A stretch of 64,000 nucleotides of DNA from Gordonibacter faecis (GCF_030077735.1 NZ_JASJEU010000007.1:1-64000); one strand, 5' to 3'; counted from the first letter of the stretch, positions 33,841-43,705 are shown. Translations and numbers: made by a program. The notes: generated from the letters alone by a model not told the origin.

Positions 33841-34173
33841 CTAAAGGTTGAGCTCCTGTTCGCCCCACTGCTTCATGGCGAGGAGAATGGGCACGAAGCT
33901 CTCGCCACGCGCGGTCAGCCGGTATTCAACGCGGGGCGGCACTTCGCCGTAGTCGATGCGAGCGAGAAAGCCGTCTTCGACCAGCTCGCGCAGTTGCTTT
34001 GAGAGCGTAGATTCGGAAATGTTGCCGATGCACCGTCTGAGCTGCCCGAAATGGCTCACGTTTTTAAGCGCGATGTAGAACAGTATCTCGATCTTCCACT
34101 TGCCGCCGATCATGCGCTGAAGCGTGGAGACCGATTTGCACCGCTCAATCTCGTCGCCCGTCCGCTTTGCCAT
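33841..34173 (-). CDS. HxlR-family winged-helix regulator
   Basis: A 110-residue protein. C-x-S-V-x-TLQRMIGGKWKIEILFYI, FGQLRRCIGNISESTLSKQLRELVEDG and EYRLTARGESF are the HxlR hallmarks, with one conserved Cys near residue 12 that could sense redox or electrophiles. It is divergent from the radical SAM genes, with the shared region 34174-34289 containing the inverted pair ACTTC/GAAGT. It probably controls them. Confidence 0.88.
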   Translation of the reverse strand: MAKRTGDEIERCKSVSTLQRMIGGKWKIEILFYIALKNVSHFGQLRRCIGNISESTLSKQLRELVEDGFLARIDYGEVPPRVEYRLTARGESFVPILLAMKQWGEQELNL

Positions 34174-34289
34174 TTGGGTCACCTGTTCTACTACGAAAAA
34201 AGACAGTACTTCAACTACCGAAGTTGATTGCAGATGATGGTACCAAGCAAAAGGCACGGCCGCAAGGCCGCAACGAGAAAGGAACTGCC

Positions 34290-35165
34290 ATGCACTTCAC
34301 TGGCACTATATGGAGGCCTCCCTATGAAGCGAATTCTGCGCTTCTCCAAGTGACCTCCGGTTGTACGCACAATCGCTGCCGGTTCTGCAGCTTGTACGAC
34401 TCGCCCTTCAGACTGTCACCGGAAAACGAGATCGAATCCGATCTGAAGGAGCTCGCAAGGTATTCGCGCAACGTGCGGCGCGTGTTCGTGACGGGCGCAA
34501 ACCCGTTCGGCGTTGCCAACAAGCGCCTCGTCCCCATCCTTAACCTTATAAAAGAGGCGCTCCCCTCCGTCGAAACTATAGGTGGCTTCGTCCGCATTGG
34601 CGACCTCAAGCACAAAAGCGAAGCCGACTTGGAAGAACTAGCCGCGCTCGGGGTGGACAATCTGACCATCGGCGTTGAAAGCGGCTACGACCCCGCCCTC
34701 GCGTTCATGGACAAAGGCCACACGGGCGCCGACATCGTGGAGCAGTGCTCACGACTCGATGCGGCAGGTATCAGCTACAGCTTTTTTTACCTTACGGGGA
34801 TCGCAGGAGCCGACAAGGGCGTGGAAGCGGCACTCGCATCGGCCAAGGTGTTCAACCAAGTCCATCCCATCCTCATCGGCATCCTCTCGATGACCATCTT
34901 CCCGGAATCGAAGCTCTACGAAGACATCCAAGAGGGCCGTTTCACTCCTGCGGAGGAGATCGAATCGCTGCGTGAGATCCGCGAGTTGATCGCGAACTTG
35001 GAGTGCAGCGCCTTCGTGTCCACGGCGCACGTGTCGGATGCCGTTCAGATCTCGGGAAGCATACCGCGCGACAAGGATCGCCTCGTCGGCGCGCTCGATC
35101 ACGCAATCTCACGCGCCGACGAATCACAGCTGCAGCGTTACCGCAAGAGCATCTGGTCGTTGTAG
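34290..35165 (+). CDS. Radical SAM protein
   Basis: A 291-residue protein. The cluster motif CTHNRCRFC (CX4CX2C, residues 23-31) is followed by SLYDSPFRL. The SAM/TIM-barrel elements VTGANPFG and LTIGVESGYDPAL are present. No second Fe-S motif is present. The ATG at 34290 has GAAAGGAA upstream. It is a tandem paralogue of the broken gene downstream. The substrate is unknown. Confidence 0.85.
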   Translation: MHFTGTIWRPPYEANSALLQVTSGCTHNRCRFCSLYDSPFRLSPENEIESDLKELARYSRNVRRVFVTGANPFGVANKRLVPILNLIKEALPSVETIGGFVRIGDLKHKSEADLEELAALGVDNLTIGVESGYDPALAFMDKGHTGADIVEQCSRLDAAGISYSFFYLTGIAGADKGVEAALASAKVFNQVHPILIGILSMTIFPESKLYEDIQEGRFTPAEEIESLREIRELIANLECSAFVSTAHVSDAVQISGSIPRDKDRLVGALDHAISRADESQLQRYRKSIWSL

Positions 35166-35177
35166 GAGGCGAACATC

Positions 35178-36182
35178 ATGGAATTTTCAGGAAGGACCTG
35201 GCGGCCGCCTTACGAACGGGATACGCCGATCATCGAGGCCACGACGGGATGCGCGTGGGGAACGTGCTCATTTTGCAGCTTATACGAATAAGAGCATTTC
35301 TCCGTCGGCTCCCTTGAGCGGTTCGAGCGGGAGCTCGACGAGGTGAAAGCTTGCATTCCTAACACGCGCAGGCTCTGGCTCACCGGGGGAAGCCCCTTCC
35401 AGATGAGCTTCGAGCAACTTGAGGCGCGTGCGAACGCCGTGCGCGACCGGCTCATCAAATGCCAGTCCATAGCCATGTTCGCCTCGGTGCGCGACATCGC
35501 CCGCAAGACGGACGGCGAGCTACGCCGCCTGCGCGCACTTCAGGTCAACGGACTCACGATAGGCGTGGAAAGCGGCAACGACGAAGCGCTGGCGCTCGCG
35601 CGCAAAGGCTACACCGCACGCGACGTGATCGAGCAGCTCACGCGGCTCGATTGTGCCGGCATCGAGTACAACGTGACTTATGTGACGGGTCTCCTCGGCG
35701 CCGGGCGCGGCCGGTGGCACGCCCACACTACCGCCGACGTGCTGAACCGGTTGAACCCGAAGATCATCGCCGTCAGCTCCCTCACGGCTTTTCCGGGAAC
35801 CAAGCTGTATGAAGAAGTGCGCTCTGGATCTTTCACGATGCCAGACGAAGCCGAGCGGCTGGAGGAGTTGAAGACATTTCTCAGCGAGATCCAGCTCCGC
35901 GTGCATTTGGAGGCTTCCAGCAAATCCAACGCCGTTCCAGTGATGGGCATGCTGCCGCTCGACAAGGCGCTCATCATCGCGAAGCTCGAGGCCGCCATCG
36001 AAGAGGAGCGTCGCACCAACCCCAATCGACACTTCAGGGCCGAACTGAGCTCGCTTGGGTGGGACAAGGAGCGTTCGGAAGATCTTTCGTCCAAAAGCGC
36101 AAGGTCGAGGTTGACGTACGCTTCGCTTAAAGGGCCTCGGCGAGACGAAAACCAACCAACACTAAAAGCCCTACCACTCTAA
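35178..36182 (+). pseudogene. Radical SAM paralogue broken by an in-frame TAA
   Basis: The frame opens MEFSGRTWRPPYERDT with the cluster motif CAWGTCSFC, parallel to the upstream gene (MHFTGTIWRPPYE...). After SLYE an in-frame TAA (35289-35291) occurs; the same frame then stays open to 36182 and contains LTIGVESGNDEAL. There is no frameshift, only one nonsense codon. It is probably a recent pseudogene; restart at a downstream codon would give a protein without the Fe-S motif. Confidence 0.85.
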
Positions 36183-36190
36183 AGATAGAT

Positions 36191-37045
36191 TCAGCGCATT
36201 CCTGTTTTAGAAATAGCCGTTACTGCTATGGGACTAAATCTCCCATGTCGCAACCGGGGGAAATATTCGAACCCGAGAAGATCGTCCAGGTCGTAGGGCC
36301 ATGGTTTGTAGTCGGACCAGAGAGCGCGCTCGGGGATGTCCGGGATGCAGGTCGGGATGGCGCGCATCAGGACGAACTGGTCGAGCGCCTTTCCCTTGGG
36401 CTGCTTGAAGCCTGTCCAGGCGTCGTCGGGCTCGCAGCCGTACTCCGCCTCGAAGGCCTCGTGGGCCCATTGGCGCAGCTTCGCCTGGCCCGTGGCGGGG
36501 AACTTCGGGAAGGCCTCCTTGGCGAACTCGGTGATGTGCTCGCCCATCGCCTCGAGGCTCGCGCAGCGCTTGCGGAAGGCCTCGGTCGTCTCGATCTCCT
36601 CGGGAGTGGGCTGGTAGTCGTGCGACTCGTCGTCGCAGTAGAAGGTGACGTCGGCGCGCTCGCCCCATTCGTAGGGCGTCACGACCGCCACGAGGCCCGG
36701 ATGCGCGCACCCGCCCTCGCAGCCGTGGTAGCCCTTGCCGAGAGCCTTGCGCTCCTCCACGCGCACGCCGAGGGATTCGAGCCGCGCCGTCTCGGCCTCC
36801 GCCGCCGCCCGCGCCCGGGCCTTGCGGCAGACCGACTGGCGGTCCCACGGGCTCTTCTTGGAGAAGACGGCTACCACGTCGTCCTCGGTAAGCACGTCGT
36901 CGTACTCGCCGCCGAGGGCCACCGCGTCGAAGTCGAGGTTCACCGCGTCCACCAGAACCAGCTTGGTGCCGCGCACGTACGCCTCGGCCTTCTCCTCGTC
37001 GACGTCCGCGCAAAGCTGAAACGATTCGCGGATTGCTGGTAGAAT
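36191..37045 (-). pseudogene. Truncated ParB-like protein remnant
   Basis: About 280 codons with strong GC-type codon bias but no good start. The region LTEDDVVAVFSKKS ... LESLGVRV ... CAHPGLVAVVTPYEWG ... FYCDDESHDYQP resembles the C-terminal half of phage/plasmid ParB-like proteins as I remember them. The N-terminal nuclease/HTH part is missing and the adjoining Schlafen gene begins where it breaks off. The last 18 residues look unrelated. It is a decayed piece of an older mobile element. Confidence 0.45.
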
Positions 37046-37069
37046 GGAGGGACGCAGGAAAGGACGCGC

Positions 37070-38551
37070 GTGGACCTGAGCAAACTCGACAGCTACAAAG
37101 AGAGCAACCGCCTCGAAGCGAAGGCGGCGCAAGGAGGCATTCCTAAAAGCATCTGGGAATCCGTCTGCGCTTTCGCCAATACGTCGGGAGGGATCATAGT
37201 GCTCGGAGCCAAGGAGCGGAAAGACAAAACGCTCGAGGTCGCCGGGCTTGACGATGCCCATAAGATGCTCGACGACTTCTGGAACGCAGCTCTAAGCAAG
37301 GACAAGCTGAGCGCGAGATTCTTGCAAGAGGAGGATGCGCGCATAGAGGTCGTTGACGGCAAAGAGGTCATCGTCATAGAGGTGCCCCGGGTTAGCAGGG
37401 TGATGAGGCCGGTGTTCCTGAACAAGGATATACTGGGCGAAACTTGGCGACGCACGCATACGGGGGACCATCGCTGCACGCGCGAGGAAATACAGTCTAT
37501 GCTGCGCGATGCAGGAACAACAAGCGACGATTCCCGCATCGCAGAAGATGCCGATATGGATTACATCGATTACGAGACGGTGAGGAAGTACCGCAAGCGT
37601 TTTGAGTTTAGAAACGAGGGTCATATCTGGAACGATGCCAGCGACGAGGACTTTTTGACTTTTCTGGGTGCGGCCGGGAAAGACAAGGATGGGATCCTCA
37701 GACCGACATACGCAGGGGTTCTCATGTTCGGCAAAGATTGCTGGATAACGCGCGTACTCCCGAACTATTTCTTAGATTATCGGCAGGAGACAAGTTCTGA
37801 CACGCGCTGGGAGGATAGGTTCGTTTCGTTCTCAGGAGACTGGTCGGGTAATGTCTATGATTTCTATATCAGGGTATACAACAAGCTCAAGGCTTCCTTG
37901 AAAGTGCCATTTAAGCTGGAGGGAATAGAGCGTGTCGACGATACCCCGGCTCATGAAGCCCTGCGCGAGGCCATTGTGAACTGCGTAACCAACGCAAACT
38001 ATCACGAGAGTCGGGGCATCGTCTGCCTCTGGAAAGACGATGCGCTAACCATCGCCAATCCGGGTGAGTTTCGCATCCCCCTCAAGAAGGCCATGTTGCC
38101 AGGAGAATCGAATCCGCGCAACGCAACCATGCTCAAAATGTTTGCCATGATCGACGCAGGCGAGCGTGCTGGCAGCGGCATATCCAAGATTTTTCACGGT
38201 TGGAAGGCGGCCGGATACGCCGAACCTTCTTATGAGGAGGAGTACGGGCCTGATCGGACGATATTGACGCTACCGCTGCAAAAAGCCCCCGAGTACAACT
38301 TGCCGACAAACAAAGAGCCTGACAAAATTGAGCGTTTAACGGAGAACGAAAAGGAAGCGATTAGGATCGTAGGGAGAACGGGCAGGGTGACCACTCGCGC
38401 CCTCGTTGACGCAACTGGCTTGTCTCGAAAAGCTGCGTCTGCGCTGCTTAAGAGACTTTCGAACAGGGACTACCTCCAATGGCACGGAAGTTCCAACAAC
38501 GACCCGGAACAGTACTATTCGATCAAAGATGACCAGCATCACTCCGACTAG
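37070..38551 (+). CDS. Schlafen AlbA_2 / GHKL-ATPase / winged-helix protein (second copy)
   Basis: A 493-residue protein. The AlbA_2 domain runs YKESNRLEAKAAQGG...FANTSGGIIVLGAKE. The ATPase-like part carries HEALREAIVNCVTNANYHE and GSGISKIF. The C-terminal HTH runs TRALVDATGLSRKAASALLKRL. GTG start with AGGAAAGGA upstream. It is only distantly related to the ICE copy but has the same domain order and the same kind of 3' tandem repeat. It lies next to a CBASS remnant, so a defence role is possible. Confidence 0.85.
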   Translation: MDLSKLDSYKESNRLEAKAAQGGIPKSIWESVCAFANTSGGIIVLGAKERKDKTLEVAGLDDAHKMLDDFWNAALSKDKLSARFLQEEDARIEVVDGKEVIVIEVPRVSRVMRPVFLNKDILGETWRRTHTGDHRCTREEIQSMLRDAGTTSDDSRIAEDADMDYIDYETVRKYRKRFEFRNEGHIWNDASDEDFLTFLGAAGKDKDGILRPTYAGVLMFGKDCWITRVLPNYFLDYRQETSSDTRWEDRFVSFSGDWSGNVYDFYIRVYNKLKASLKVPFKLEGIERVDDTPAHEALREAIVNCVTNANYHESRGIVCLWKDDALTIANPGEFRIPLKKAMLPGESNPRNATMLKMFAMIDAGERAGSGISKIFHGWKAAGYAEPSYEEEYGPDRTILTLPLQKAPEYNLPTNKEPDKIERLTENEKEAIRIVGRTGRVTTRALVDATGLSRKAASALLKRLSNRDYLQWHGSSNNDPEQYYSIKDDQHHSD

Positions 38552-38581
38552 TGGTCCATTTCGACGGGTGCCAGTACATCG

Positions 38582-38615
38582 CAGTAGGTGTCAGTAGGTG
38601 TCAGTAGGTGTCAGT
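38582..38615 (+). repeat. Tandem 10-bp repeat downstream of Schlafen copy 2
   Basis: CAGTAGGTGT repeated three times plus CAGT, 30 nt after the stop. It resembles the array after the first Schlafen gene. The rest of the spacer to 38806 has no gene; it is AT-richer and holds GGTATACC. Confidence 0.8.
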
Positions 38616-38806
38616 CGATATGCTTCATTATTTGTTGCGAGCTAGCGGCTGTGTATTAGTCTTGGGATCGGGTCTGAGCGAACAGAGAATCGAGGGAGGG
38701 AGACAACTGTTCTGCAAATACAGTATTTATAGGTATACCACGCAATGAAAAATCGTATTTCGAAGTTTCAAACCGAGAGCAGATAAACCAGTTCAGGGAG
38801 GGGATT

Positions 38807-39907
38807 ATGACAAGCATTCCGCATATGCGTTCGTACTTCGATGATTTTCTGAAAGAAATCAGGCTGACTGATGATCAACGGTCCGCGCTCATCGAGGCCC
38901 ATGAAAGACTACGAGAGAGCTTGAAGAAAAGCGATGATCTTAGAGAGGCGATTGTAAGCACTTTCCTCCAAGGCAGTTATAGACGCTCAACCATAATCAA
39001 GCCCGCTGCCGGACAAAGTTCCGATGTTGATGTCGTGGTGGTCACCAACATCAAGGAGGATGAGTACACACCTTCGCAAGCACTCGACATGTTTGTCGAA
39101 TTTCTAGAGGAAAACTATTCGGGTAGATATGAGCGACAAGGAAGGTCCTGGGGAATTCATCTAGATGATGCGGATATTGATCTTGTGCCCACATCCGCTC
39201 CAAGTGAGGCTTTCTCCCGCTCCGAAGCAACAAAAAACGCTCTCTTTTCATCATTGGATGTCGAAGCGCTTGTCAATAGCGGGACAACAGTGGATCTGTA
39301 CGGTTCGAGGACAATGGAGGGAATCAATCGCATACTTTCAAGCGACGATTGGAAGAACGAACCCTTAAGGATTCCTAATCGCGAAGCACAGATTTGGGAA
39401 GATACGGATCCGCTCAGCCAGATCAGCTGGACTATCGAAAAGAACGCAAGCTGCTCTGGACATTACGTAAACGTTGTCAAAGCAATCAAATGGTGGTGGA
39501 GGACGAAGCATCCAGACAAGAAATACCCTAAAGGCTACCCATTGGAGCACTTGATTGGAAATTGCTGTCCCGACGGAATCGAATCTGTAGCAGAAGGGGT
39601 AACCCTAACCTTCGAATCCATTGTTGCTCTTGGCTCTACCAAACCAATTTTGCCAGACAGGGGTCTACCCAATGACGTTATGTCGAGTGTTTCTCAGAGC
39701 GATTACGCAAAGTTCTATGACGCTATCGTTGAGGCAGCTTCTTTCGCGCGTATGGCATTTGACGCCGAAAATACTTACGAAGCTTCGACAAAGTGGAATG
39801 AGCTTTTTGGAGAAGAGTTTCCTCTCGCGCCAGAACCAGAAAGCAAAGCAAAGTTTACGGCAAGAGCAGGCGCTGCTACTACGCTAGGTGAAGCGCGGTT
39901 CTCATGA
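38807..39907 (+). CDS. CD-NTase (CBASS cyclic-oligonucleotide synthase)
   Basis: A 366-residue protein. The nucleotidyltransferase core FLQGSYRRST (about residues 49-58), SSDVDVVVV (about 71-79) and DIDLVP (third Asp) is followed by the helical C-terminal region with KAIKWWWRTKHP and YPLEHLIG. The RBS GGGAGGGG fixes the start. It overlaps the E1-E2 gene by 4 nt. It would sense infection and make a cyclic di- or trinucleotide. Base composition is clearly AT-richer than the neighbours. Confidence 0.88.
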   Translation: MTSIPHMRSYFDDFLKEIRLTDDQRSALIEAHERLRESLKKSDDLREAIVSTFLQGSYRRSTIIKPAAGQSSDVDVVVVTNIKEDEYTPSQALDMFVEFLEENYSGRYERQGRSWGIHLDDADIDLVPTSAPSEAFSRSEATKNALFSSLDVEALVNSGTTVDLYGSRTMEGINRILSSDDWKNEPLRIPNREAQIWEDTDPLSQISWTIEKNASCSGHYVNVVKAIKWWWRTKHPDKKYPKGYPLEHLIGNCCPDGIESVAEGVTLTFESIVALGSTKPILPDRGLPNDVMSSVSQSDYAKFYDAIVEAASFARMAFDAENTYEASTKWNELFGEEFPLAPEPESKAKFTARAGAATTLGEARFS

Positions 39908-41670
39908 GCCCTGAACTGCCGGATTCGTTTCGTCGCGCCCGCAGGGCTCTGGAAGAACTTCAGCCTCAAATCGTTGCGGAAGACTGGATATGGGATGATT
40001 CCATTACTTGCTGGTGCCTAGCCTTTCAAGCAAACTTAAAGGCTGGCAACAAACTGCCATCAAAAACGACATGGGTGGCCGTTGTCGAGGATTCGTACCC
40101 TGATGGTTTTGTCAGAATATTTCCTTCGGTTGACGGAGGCATAGAGGACACTTATCCGCATCAATCGAACAATGGACTTGAGCCTCACGGAAAATACTGC
40201 CGATCAGGTCGGTTGTGCCTTTTTACAGAAAATACCGAGTGGTCCATAAGGGGCGATGCGGATTTCACGCTATTTTCGCATATGGAAAAGTTTTTGGAAT
40301 GGTTAAACGCTGCTAACGATTGCAAATTGCTAAAAGACGGCGATCGCGTTGAGTTCCCTATGCAGAATATAGGATCAGGCGAGGTTGTCCTCTATGCTGA
40401 AGATGAGGTTTCGCAAATGATCTGGGAGAGCCATCCCGCTTACTTGAGCGGGTGGCTCGAGATGCTCGAAAGCAGCCCAGGGTTAGTTTGCTTATCCTGT
40501 TTTTACGGAAATGATAATTGCACCGTTTACTCTCCAGTCTGGGGCGCAGCTTTCGTACGTAACAAAAAGAAAAAGACCCATAAAGGTATCTGGCTTATCG
40601 CCTCATCTGTCCCCCATATCCGAAACTGGCAATCTCCTAACACCTATGGGGAACTCCGTATTTGGGCAAGAAGCGAAGGGATAGATTTAGACGAGATTGT
40701 CGGTCAACACTCCATGGACTTGCGCGATGGTGTTAGGCACTATCTTGCCATAGGGGTGGCATGTCCAGATATTGTTGGGGGAGATGCGAGATGTCTCTCA
40801 TGGTTTGTGTTAAAAATGCCAGCTCTTTCGAATGGGCAGGAATTTGGAAAATCTGGCGTTCACAAGAGGGATATCTTGAAGATCGTAGACAAGCACAAGA
40901 CCTTCGCATCCAATACGCGAGTTGATTGGGTGACAAGCGTCAATTGCTCTCGTGATCAGCTCCATTCGCGAGGCCGCCTATCAGAGAAGCTATGTGAATC
41001 TCGAATTGCTCTTATAGGTGTTGGCTCGTTAGGGAGTTTAGTTGCTAATAACCTGATTAGAGGAGGAGTCACTGATCTCTGCGTTTTTGATTCAGACCTA
41101 TTCGAAATACGGAACATTACTCGCCATCTCCTCGCTGCGAACAATGCCGGATATGCAAAGGCATCTTCTGTTTCCGATGTATTAAACGGGATCAATCCAA
41201 TGGCGCAAGTTGAAAGTCGGGACGCCCTTGGACGCGGAGACGAGAAACTATTTAAATGTTTTGACATCATTATTGATTGCAGTTCTTCTCTAGAGACCCT
41301 ATCCCTGCTTGATAAATCAAAAGGAAACCGAAGGCTATTTGTCTGCTCCTTTGGATACGCCGCGGAGCGAGTATATATCTCATCGTCAACCTTAGATGCA
41401 TTCTCTGTTGATGAATATTACAGGGCTTTTGAGCCCCTGATGTCGAAGGATATAAAGCTAATGAATTCTAAGGGCTTGCCATGGGAGGGCACTGGTTGCT
41501 GGTCTCCGGTCTTCCCAGCAAAAAACTCCGATATCAGCAGGGCTGCTTCAATTATCACAGACTGCGTAGACAATTTTGTCAGCCACAATATTCTTGACGT
41601 CAAATATGCATATGAGGTTAAGCGTGACATCGATGGGCTATTTGAAGGAATAGAGAGAATACGATTATGA
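39904..41670 (+). CDS. cap2: E2-E1 ubiquitin-transfer-like fusion (Cap2-type) of type II CBASS
   Basis: A 588-residue protein. The N-terminal E2-like domain has the candidate catalytic Cys in GRLCLF (Cys105). A linker follows, then the E1 adenylation domain with GVGSLG (372-377), a FDSDLFEIRNITRH segment and the C-terminal GTGCWSPVFPA motif containing the candidate E1 Cys. In CBASS, Cap2 conjugates the CD-NTase through its C-terminus and primes it. Both key domains look intact. The stop overlaps the start of a third, truncated frame. Confidence 0.85.
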   Translation: MSPELPDSFRRARRALEELQPQIVAEDWIWDDSITCWCLAFQANLKAGNKLPSKTTWVAVVEDSYPDGFVRIFPSVDGGIEDTYPHQSNNGLEPHGKYCRSGRLCLFTENTEWSIRGDADFTLFSHMEKFLEWLNAANDCKLLKDGDRVEFPMQNIGSGEVVLYAEDEVSQMIWESHPAYLSGWLEMLESSPGLVCLSCFYGNDNCTVYSPVWGAAFVRNKKKKTHKGIWLIASSVPHIRNWQSPNTYGELRIWARSEGIDLDEIVGQHSMDLRDGVRHYLAIGVACPDIVGGDARCLSWFVLKMPALSNGQEFGKSGVHKRDILKIVDKHKTFASNTRVDWVTSVNCSRDQLHSRGRLSEKLCESRIALIGVGSLGSLVANNLIRGGVTDLCVFDSDLFEIRNITRHLLAANNAGYAKASSVSDVLNGINPMAQVESRDALGRGDEKLFKCFDIIIDCSSSLETLSLLDKSKGNRRLFVCSFGYAAERVYISSSTLDAFSVDEYYRAFEPLMSKDIKLMNSKGLPWEGTGCWSPVFPAKNSDISRAASIITDCVDNFVSHNILDVKYAYEVKRDIDGLFEGIERIRL

Positions 41671-41762
41671 TTTGGACATCCAAGTTGGGGATAGGCCATA
41701 TGAGCAGGATAAATGCTCTCGCTATTAATTTTTTTTTATGCTTTCCCATTAAAAACAAGTAA
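41667..41762 (+). pseudogene. Stub of a third CBASS gene (perhaps cap3)
   Basis: An ATG overlaps the cap2 stop (ATGA) and opens a 31-residue frame MIWTSKLGIGHMSRINALAI..., ending after a T-rich run. Position and coupling match where cap3 (JAB/MPN isopeptidase) normally begins. No JAMM metal motif follows, so the gene appears cut off near its start. Beyond it, 41763-41901 contains only the leader of the MFS gene. Confidence 0.45.
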
Positions 41763-41901
41763 TTTTTCTTCCCTGGTTTCGCGGGTATAGTCCCTGCTGT
41801 CGCGACGAATAGATTCCACAAAAACGCAGGGTCGTCCGGATGGGGGGGTGTATCTCCGACGACCGCATTCGTACCGTCACTGCAAAAGGAGGAGAGAGTC
41901 G

Positions 41902-43161
41902 ATGGACAAAGCCAAGACCAAGCGCTACGCCACGAACACCGTCATTGCTATGTGCATTGCAGTGGTGTTCAGTGCCGGTATTGCCTGGAACACCTTTCCG
42001 CTGTTCGCGGATCCCATCATCAGCGAGTTCGGCTGCACGCGCACGGAATTCACGTTTGGCATCACGTTGGTGAACGTGGTAAACGCCATCATTTCCATGT
42101 TCTTCTACGGCCGCATGGTAGAAAAGCTGGGTATGCGTAAATACCTACTGCTGTGCAACACGGTTGCTTTGTTGGCATTCGTTTCGTTTGCCTGTGCACA
42201 AAACGTGTACTTCATCTGGCTGGGCGGCGCGTTGTTCGGGTTCAGTTCGGCAGGCATGTCAATAAATACGGTCAACGTCATTGTCGACCGGTGGTTCATG
42301 AAGAACCAGGCTAAATACATTTCCATTCCCAATACCTTCAGCGCTGTTGCAGGTATTGCGTTTGCTAGCCTATGGGCGCTGCTCATTGCCAACCTAGGCT
42401 GGCGTATTCCATTTTGGATCATTGTAGCTTGTGGCGTGGTCAGCTGGGTACTCATCAGCCTGTTCTACAAGGGTGATCCAAAAGACCTAGGCGTGGCCCC
42501 CATGTACGCCAACGAAGTCAAAACCGACGGAGAAAACGGAGACGACTTTATGGACGACGAGGGTGGCGTCTCGTACCGCGGCATCTTCAAGACCTACCAG
42601 TTCTGGCTCATGGCGCTCGGCTACTTCGGCAACGGACTGCTGGCCTTCGCTATCATGAGCAACCTGGCTCTGTTCGCCGGCGACTTCGGCTTCGGGAACC
42701 AATCGGGCTTTATTCTCAGTGTGGCCTTAGTGGCCCAAGCTGTCAGCTTCGCGCTCGTCGGCCCTATCATCGACAAGTTCGGCAGCCGGTGGGGCGTGGC
42801 GGTTTCGTCGCTCGTCATCGCCGTTGCTGCTGTCATCTTCTTGATGGGCGGCAACACGGGAGGCCTTTCCCCCGTACTCATGTACGCGGCAGCCGTCTGC
42901 GTCGGCTTTACCAGCGGCGCAGCACAAATGCCCATGGGCGTATCAATCCGCGAGGCGTTCGGCCGCAAGGAATTCAGCAAGAAAATGGGCACTGTCACGT
43001 CGTTCTGCCTGTTCGGATTTGCATTCGGCCCCACCATCCTGAATGCGTTCTACGACATTGCTGGCACGTACCAAACGGGCTTGATGGCGATGATAGCTAC
43101 TGCCGTGGCGACCATCGTGCTGCTGTTCATTGCCACGAGGCGCGTCGAAGTGGCGGATTAG
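41902..43161 (+). CDS. MFS transporter, OFA/monocarboxylate type
   Basis: A 419-residue protein with 12 predicted membrane helices. An OFA-like first helix runs CIAVVFSAGIAWNTFPLFADP, loop 2-3 has YGRMVEKLGMRKYLL, and a central acidic loop is about residues 205-230. The ATG follows AAGGAGGAGAG. It heads a plus-strand run with a VOC protein and molybdopterin enzymes, so it probably imports or exports their organic substrate. Confidence 0.85.
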   Translation: MDKAKTKRYATNTVIAMCIAVVFSAGIAWNTFPLFADPIISEFGCTRTEFTFGITLVNVVNAIISMFFYGRMVEKLGMRKYLLLCNTVALLAFVSFACAQNVYFIWLGGALFGFSSAGMSINTVNVIVDRWFMKNQAKYISIPNTFSAVAGIAFASLWALLIANLGWRIPFWIIVACGVVSWVLISLFYKGDPKDLGVAPMYANEVKTDGENGDDFMDDEGGVSYRGIFKTYQFWLMALGYFGNGLLAFAIMSNLALFAGDFGFGNQSGFILSVALVAQAVSFALVGPIIDKFGSRWGVAVSSLVIAVAAVIFLMGGNTGGLSPVLMYAAAVCVGFTSGAAQMPMGVSIREAFGRKEFSKKMGTVTSFCLFGFAFGPTILNAFYDIAGTYQTGLMAMIATAVATIVLLFIATRRVEVAD

Positions 43162-43240
43162 AGCCTGATGCTGAAAAAGGCTGCGGAAGGGATTTTGGCC
43201 ATTCCGCACAAACGTAAACCTGATTAAGGAGGCTGTCACC

Positions 43241-43669
43241 ATGGCACGCGAAAAGGAATTCTACGGACTGCATCACCTGAGCGTCAACGTGGCCGACCGC
43301 GAGGAGGCCATCGAATTCTACACCGAGGCACTGGGCTTCAAGCTCGAATTCCGTTTCGATTACGCCTATCCCGACGGAGGCGTGGACAAGAACTCGTTCG
43401 TATCACAGAACGGCGTCATGCTTGAGCTCATCGAGCTAGCTGGTGTGGACAATCCGAAGCCTGCAGCGCTCAACACCAATAACCACTTCGCCCTCTACGT
43501 GAAGGACATTGAGGCAGTAAAGGCACGTTTAACAGAGGAGCCGCGTTGCACGTTGGAATCCGACCAGGTGGCCATCATCGAAGACTTCGGTGCCGAGCGC
43601 CTGAAATCTCTCATGGTGCGAGGCCTGAACGGCGAGCGCATAGAGCTTCTGGAAGTGGAAGACCTGTAA
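43241..43669 (+). CDS. VOC-superfamily (glyoxalase-fold) protein
   Basis: A 142-residue protein. The repeat unit GLHHLSVNVADREEAIEFYTEALGF and the second half NHFALYVKDIEAVKARL carry the metal-ligand positions His and Glu (MLELIEL; RIELLEV). It may be an isomerase, lyase or dioxygenase-like enzyme. Lying between the transporter and a molybdopterin enzyme, it probably handles the pathway intermediate. Confidence 0.85.
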   Translation: MAREKEFYGLHHLSVNVADREEAIEFYTEALGFKLEFRFDYAYPDGGVDKNSFVSQNGVMLELIELAGVDNPKPAALNTNNHFALYVKDIEAVKARLTEEPRCTLESDQVAIIEDFGAERLKSLMVRGLNGERIELLEVEDL

Positions 43670-43705
43670 GACTACGAGTGTGACGAGGAAGAGGAGGCAA
43701 CAACC

